Shown in pieces: positions 15,074-15,199 of a DNA stretch of 15,199 nt (position 1 is the first letter of the stretch; the number at the start of each line of letters is the position of its first letter). The notes under the pieces are model-generated. The model saw nothing but the letters and a program-made list of their open reading frames with translations. It made no database searches and was not told the DNA's origin. Position numbers and translations under genes: made by a program. The stretch comes from JBLHLB01 sp047618505 (GTDB taxonomy: Bacteria > Planctomycetota > UBA1135 > GCA-002686595). The stretch spans positions 1-15,199 of the forward strand of contig JBLHLB010000064.1 of the NCBI GenBank assembly GCA_047618505.1, given 5' to 3'.

Positions 15074-15199
15074 TTAGTCTTTGCGCGGGAACACCATCAC
15101 CGGCACGGAGGTGTGCCGCAGGATTTGTTCTGTGACGCTGCCTAGGACCAGGCGACGGAAACCGGAGCGTCCATGGCTGGAAAGGGCAATCAGGTCAAT
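15074..15199 (-). CDS. Universal stress protein, C-terminal fragment (N-terminus off the window)
   Basis: Only the last 41 codons are present, ending in TAA (15074-15076), and the rest lies beyond the right edge. The fragment begins IDLIALSSHGRSGFRRLVLG and continues SVTEQILRHTSVPVMVFPRK. This is the C-terminal ATP-binding signature of Usp proteins: D-L-I-x-x-S-x-H-G-R-S-G, then G-S-V-T-E and the final hydrophobic strand P-V-M-V-F. Usp proteins are cytoplasmic stress or nucleotide-sensing proteins. It converges on the secreted-protein gene with the hairpin between. Whether the full protein has one or two Usp domains cannot be seen. Confidence 0.92.
   Translation of the reverse strand: MDLIALSSHGRSGFRRLVLGSVTEQILRHTSVPVMVFPRKD

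Overview
This is a GC-rich, gene-dense bacterial window carrying exported proteins, an energised-transport gene cluster, one tRNA gene and a tRNA-modification enzyme. The host looks like a member of the Planctomycetota. That is inferred from the large secreted protein at 12457-14877, whose beta-rich C-terminal module resembles one I recall from marine planctomycete proteins, from the carboxypeptidase-regulatory-like exported protein beside a sialidase, and from the general lack of Shine-Dalgarno sequences. No single marker gene proves the phylum.

Left part (1-3912). A minus-strand membrane-anchored protein with carboxypeptidase-regulatory-like beta-sandwich repeats runs off the left edge. It is divergent, across 65 bp, from a secreted GH33-type sialidase with its whole catalytic set visible. 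Converging on the sialidase from the right is a minus-strand pair: a two-TM protein with three PAS-like domains and no output domain, and a 38-residue single-TM peptide whose ATG overlaps the PAS stop codon (ATGA).

Middle (5419-12266). A class II tRNA-Leu(UAG) is followed 53 bp later by a TrmB-type tRNA m7G46 methyltransferase with a C-terminal extension and an unusual Cys in place of the conserved Asp of its PDPW motif. Then comes a tightly packed plus-strand cluster: DUF3450-like coiled-coil protein, TtpC-like ExbB-family protein with a long periplasmic coiled coil, ExbB, ExbD, TonB, a TPR protein and a small putative lipoprotein. Gene order and spacing match the TonB2/TtpC-type energy-transduction systems known mainly from Vibrio, Shewanella and relatives. 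The proton channel (TtpC-like, ExbB, ExbD) would drive TonB across the periplasm to outer-membrane receptors, with the DUF3450, TPR and lipoprotein products as periplasmic accessories. No receptor gene lies in the window, so the substrate is unknown.

Right part (12267-15199). A secreted TIGR03790-like protein with Ig-like domains and the C-terminal module is followed by a strong 14-bp-stem hairpin, probably a terminator shared with a convergent universal stress protein gene that runs off the right edge. No insertion sequences, CRISPR arrays or phage genes were seen, and no gene-free stretch exceeds 300 bp.
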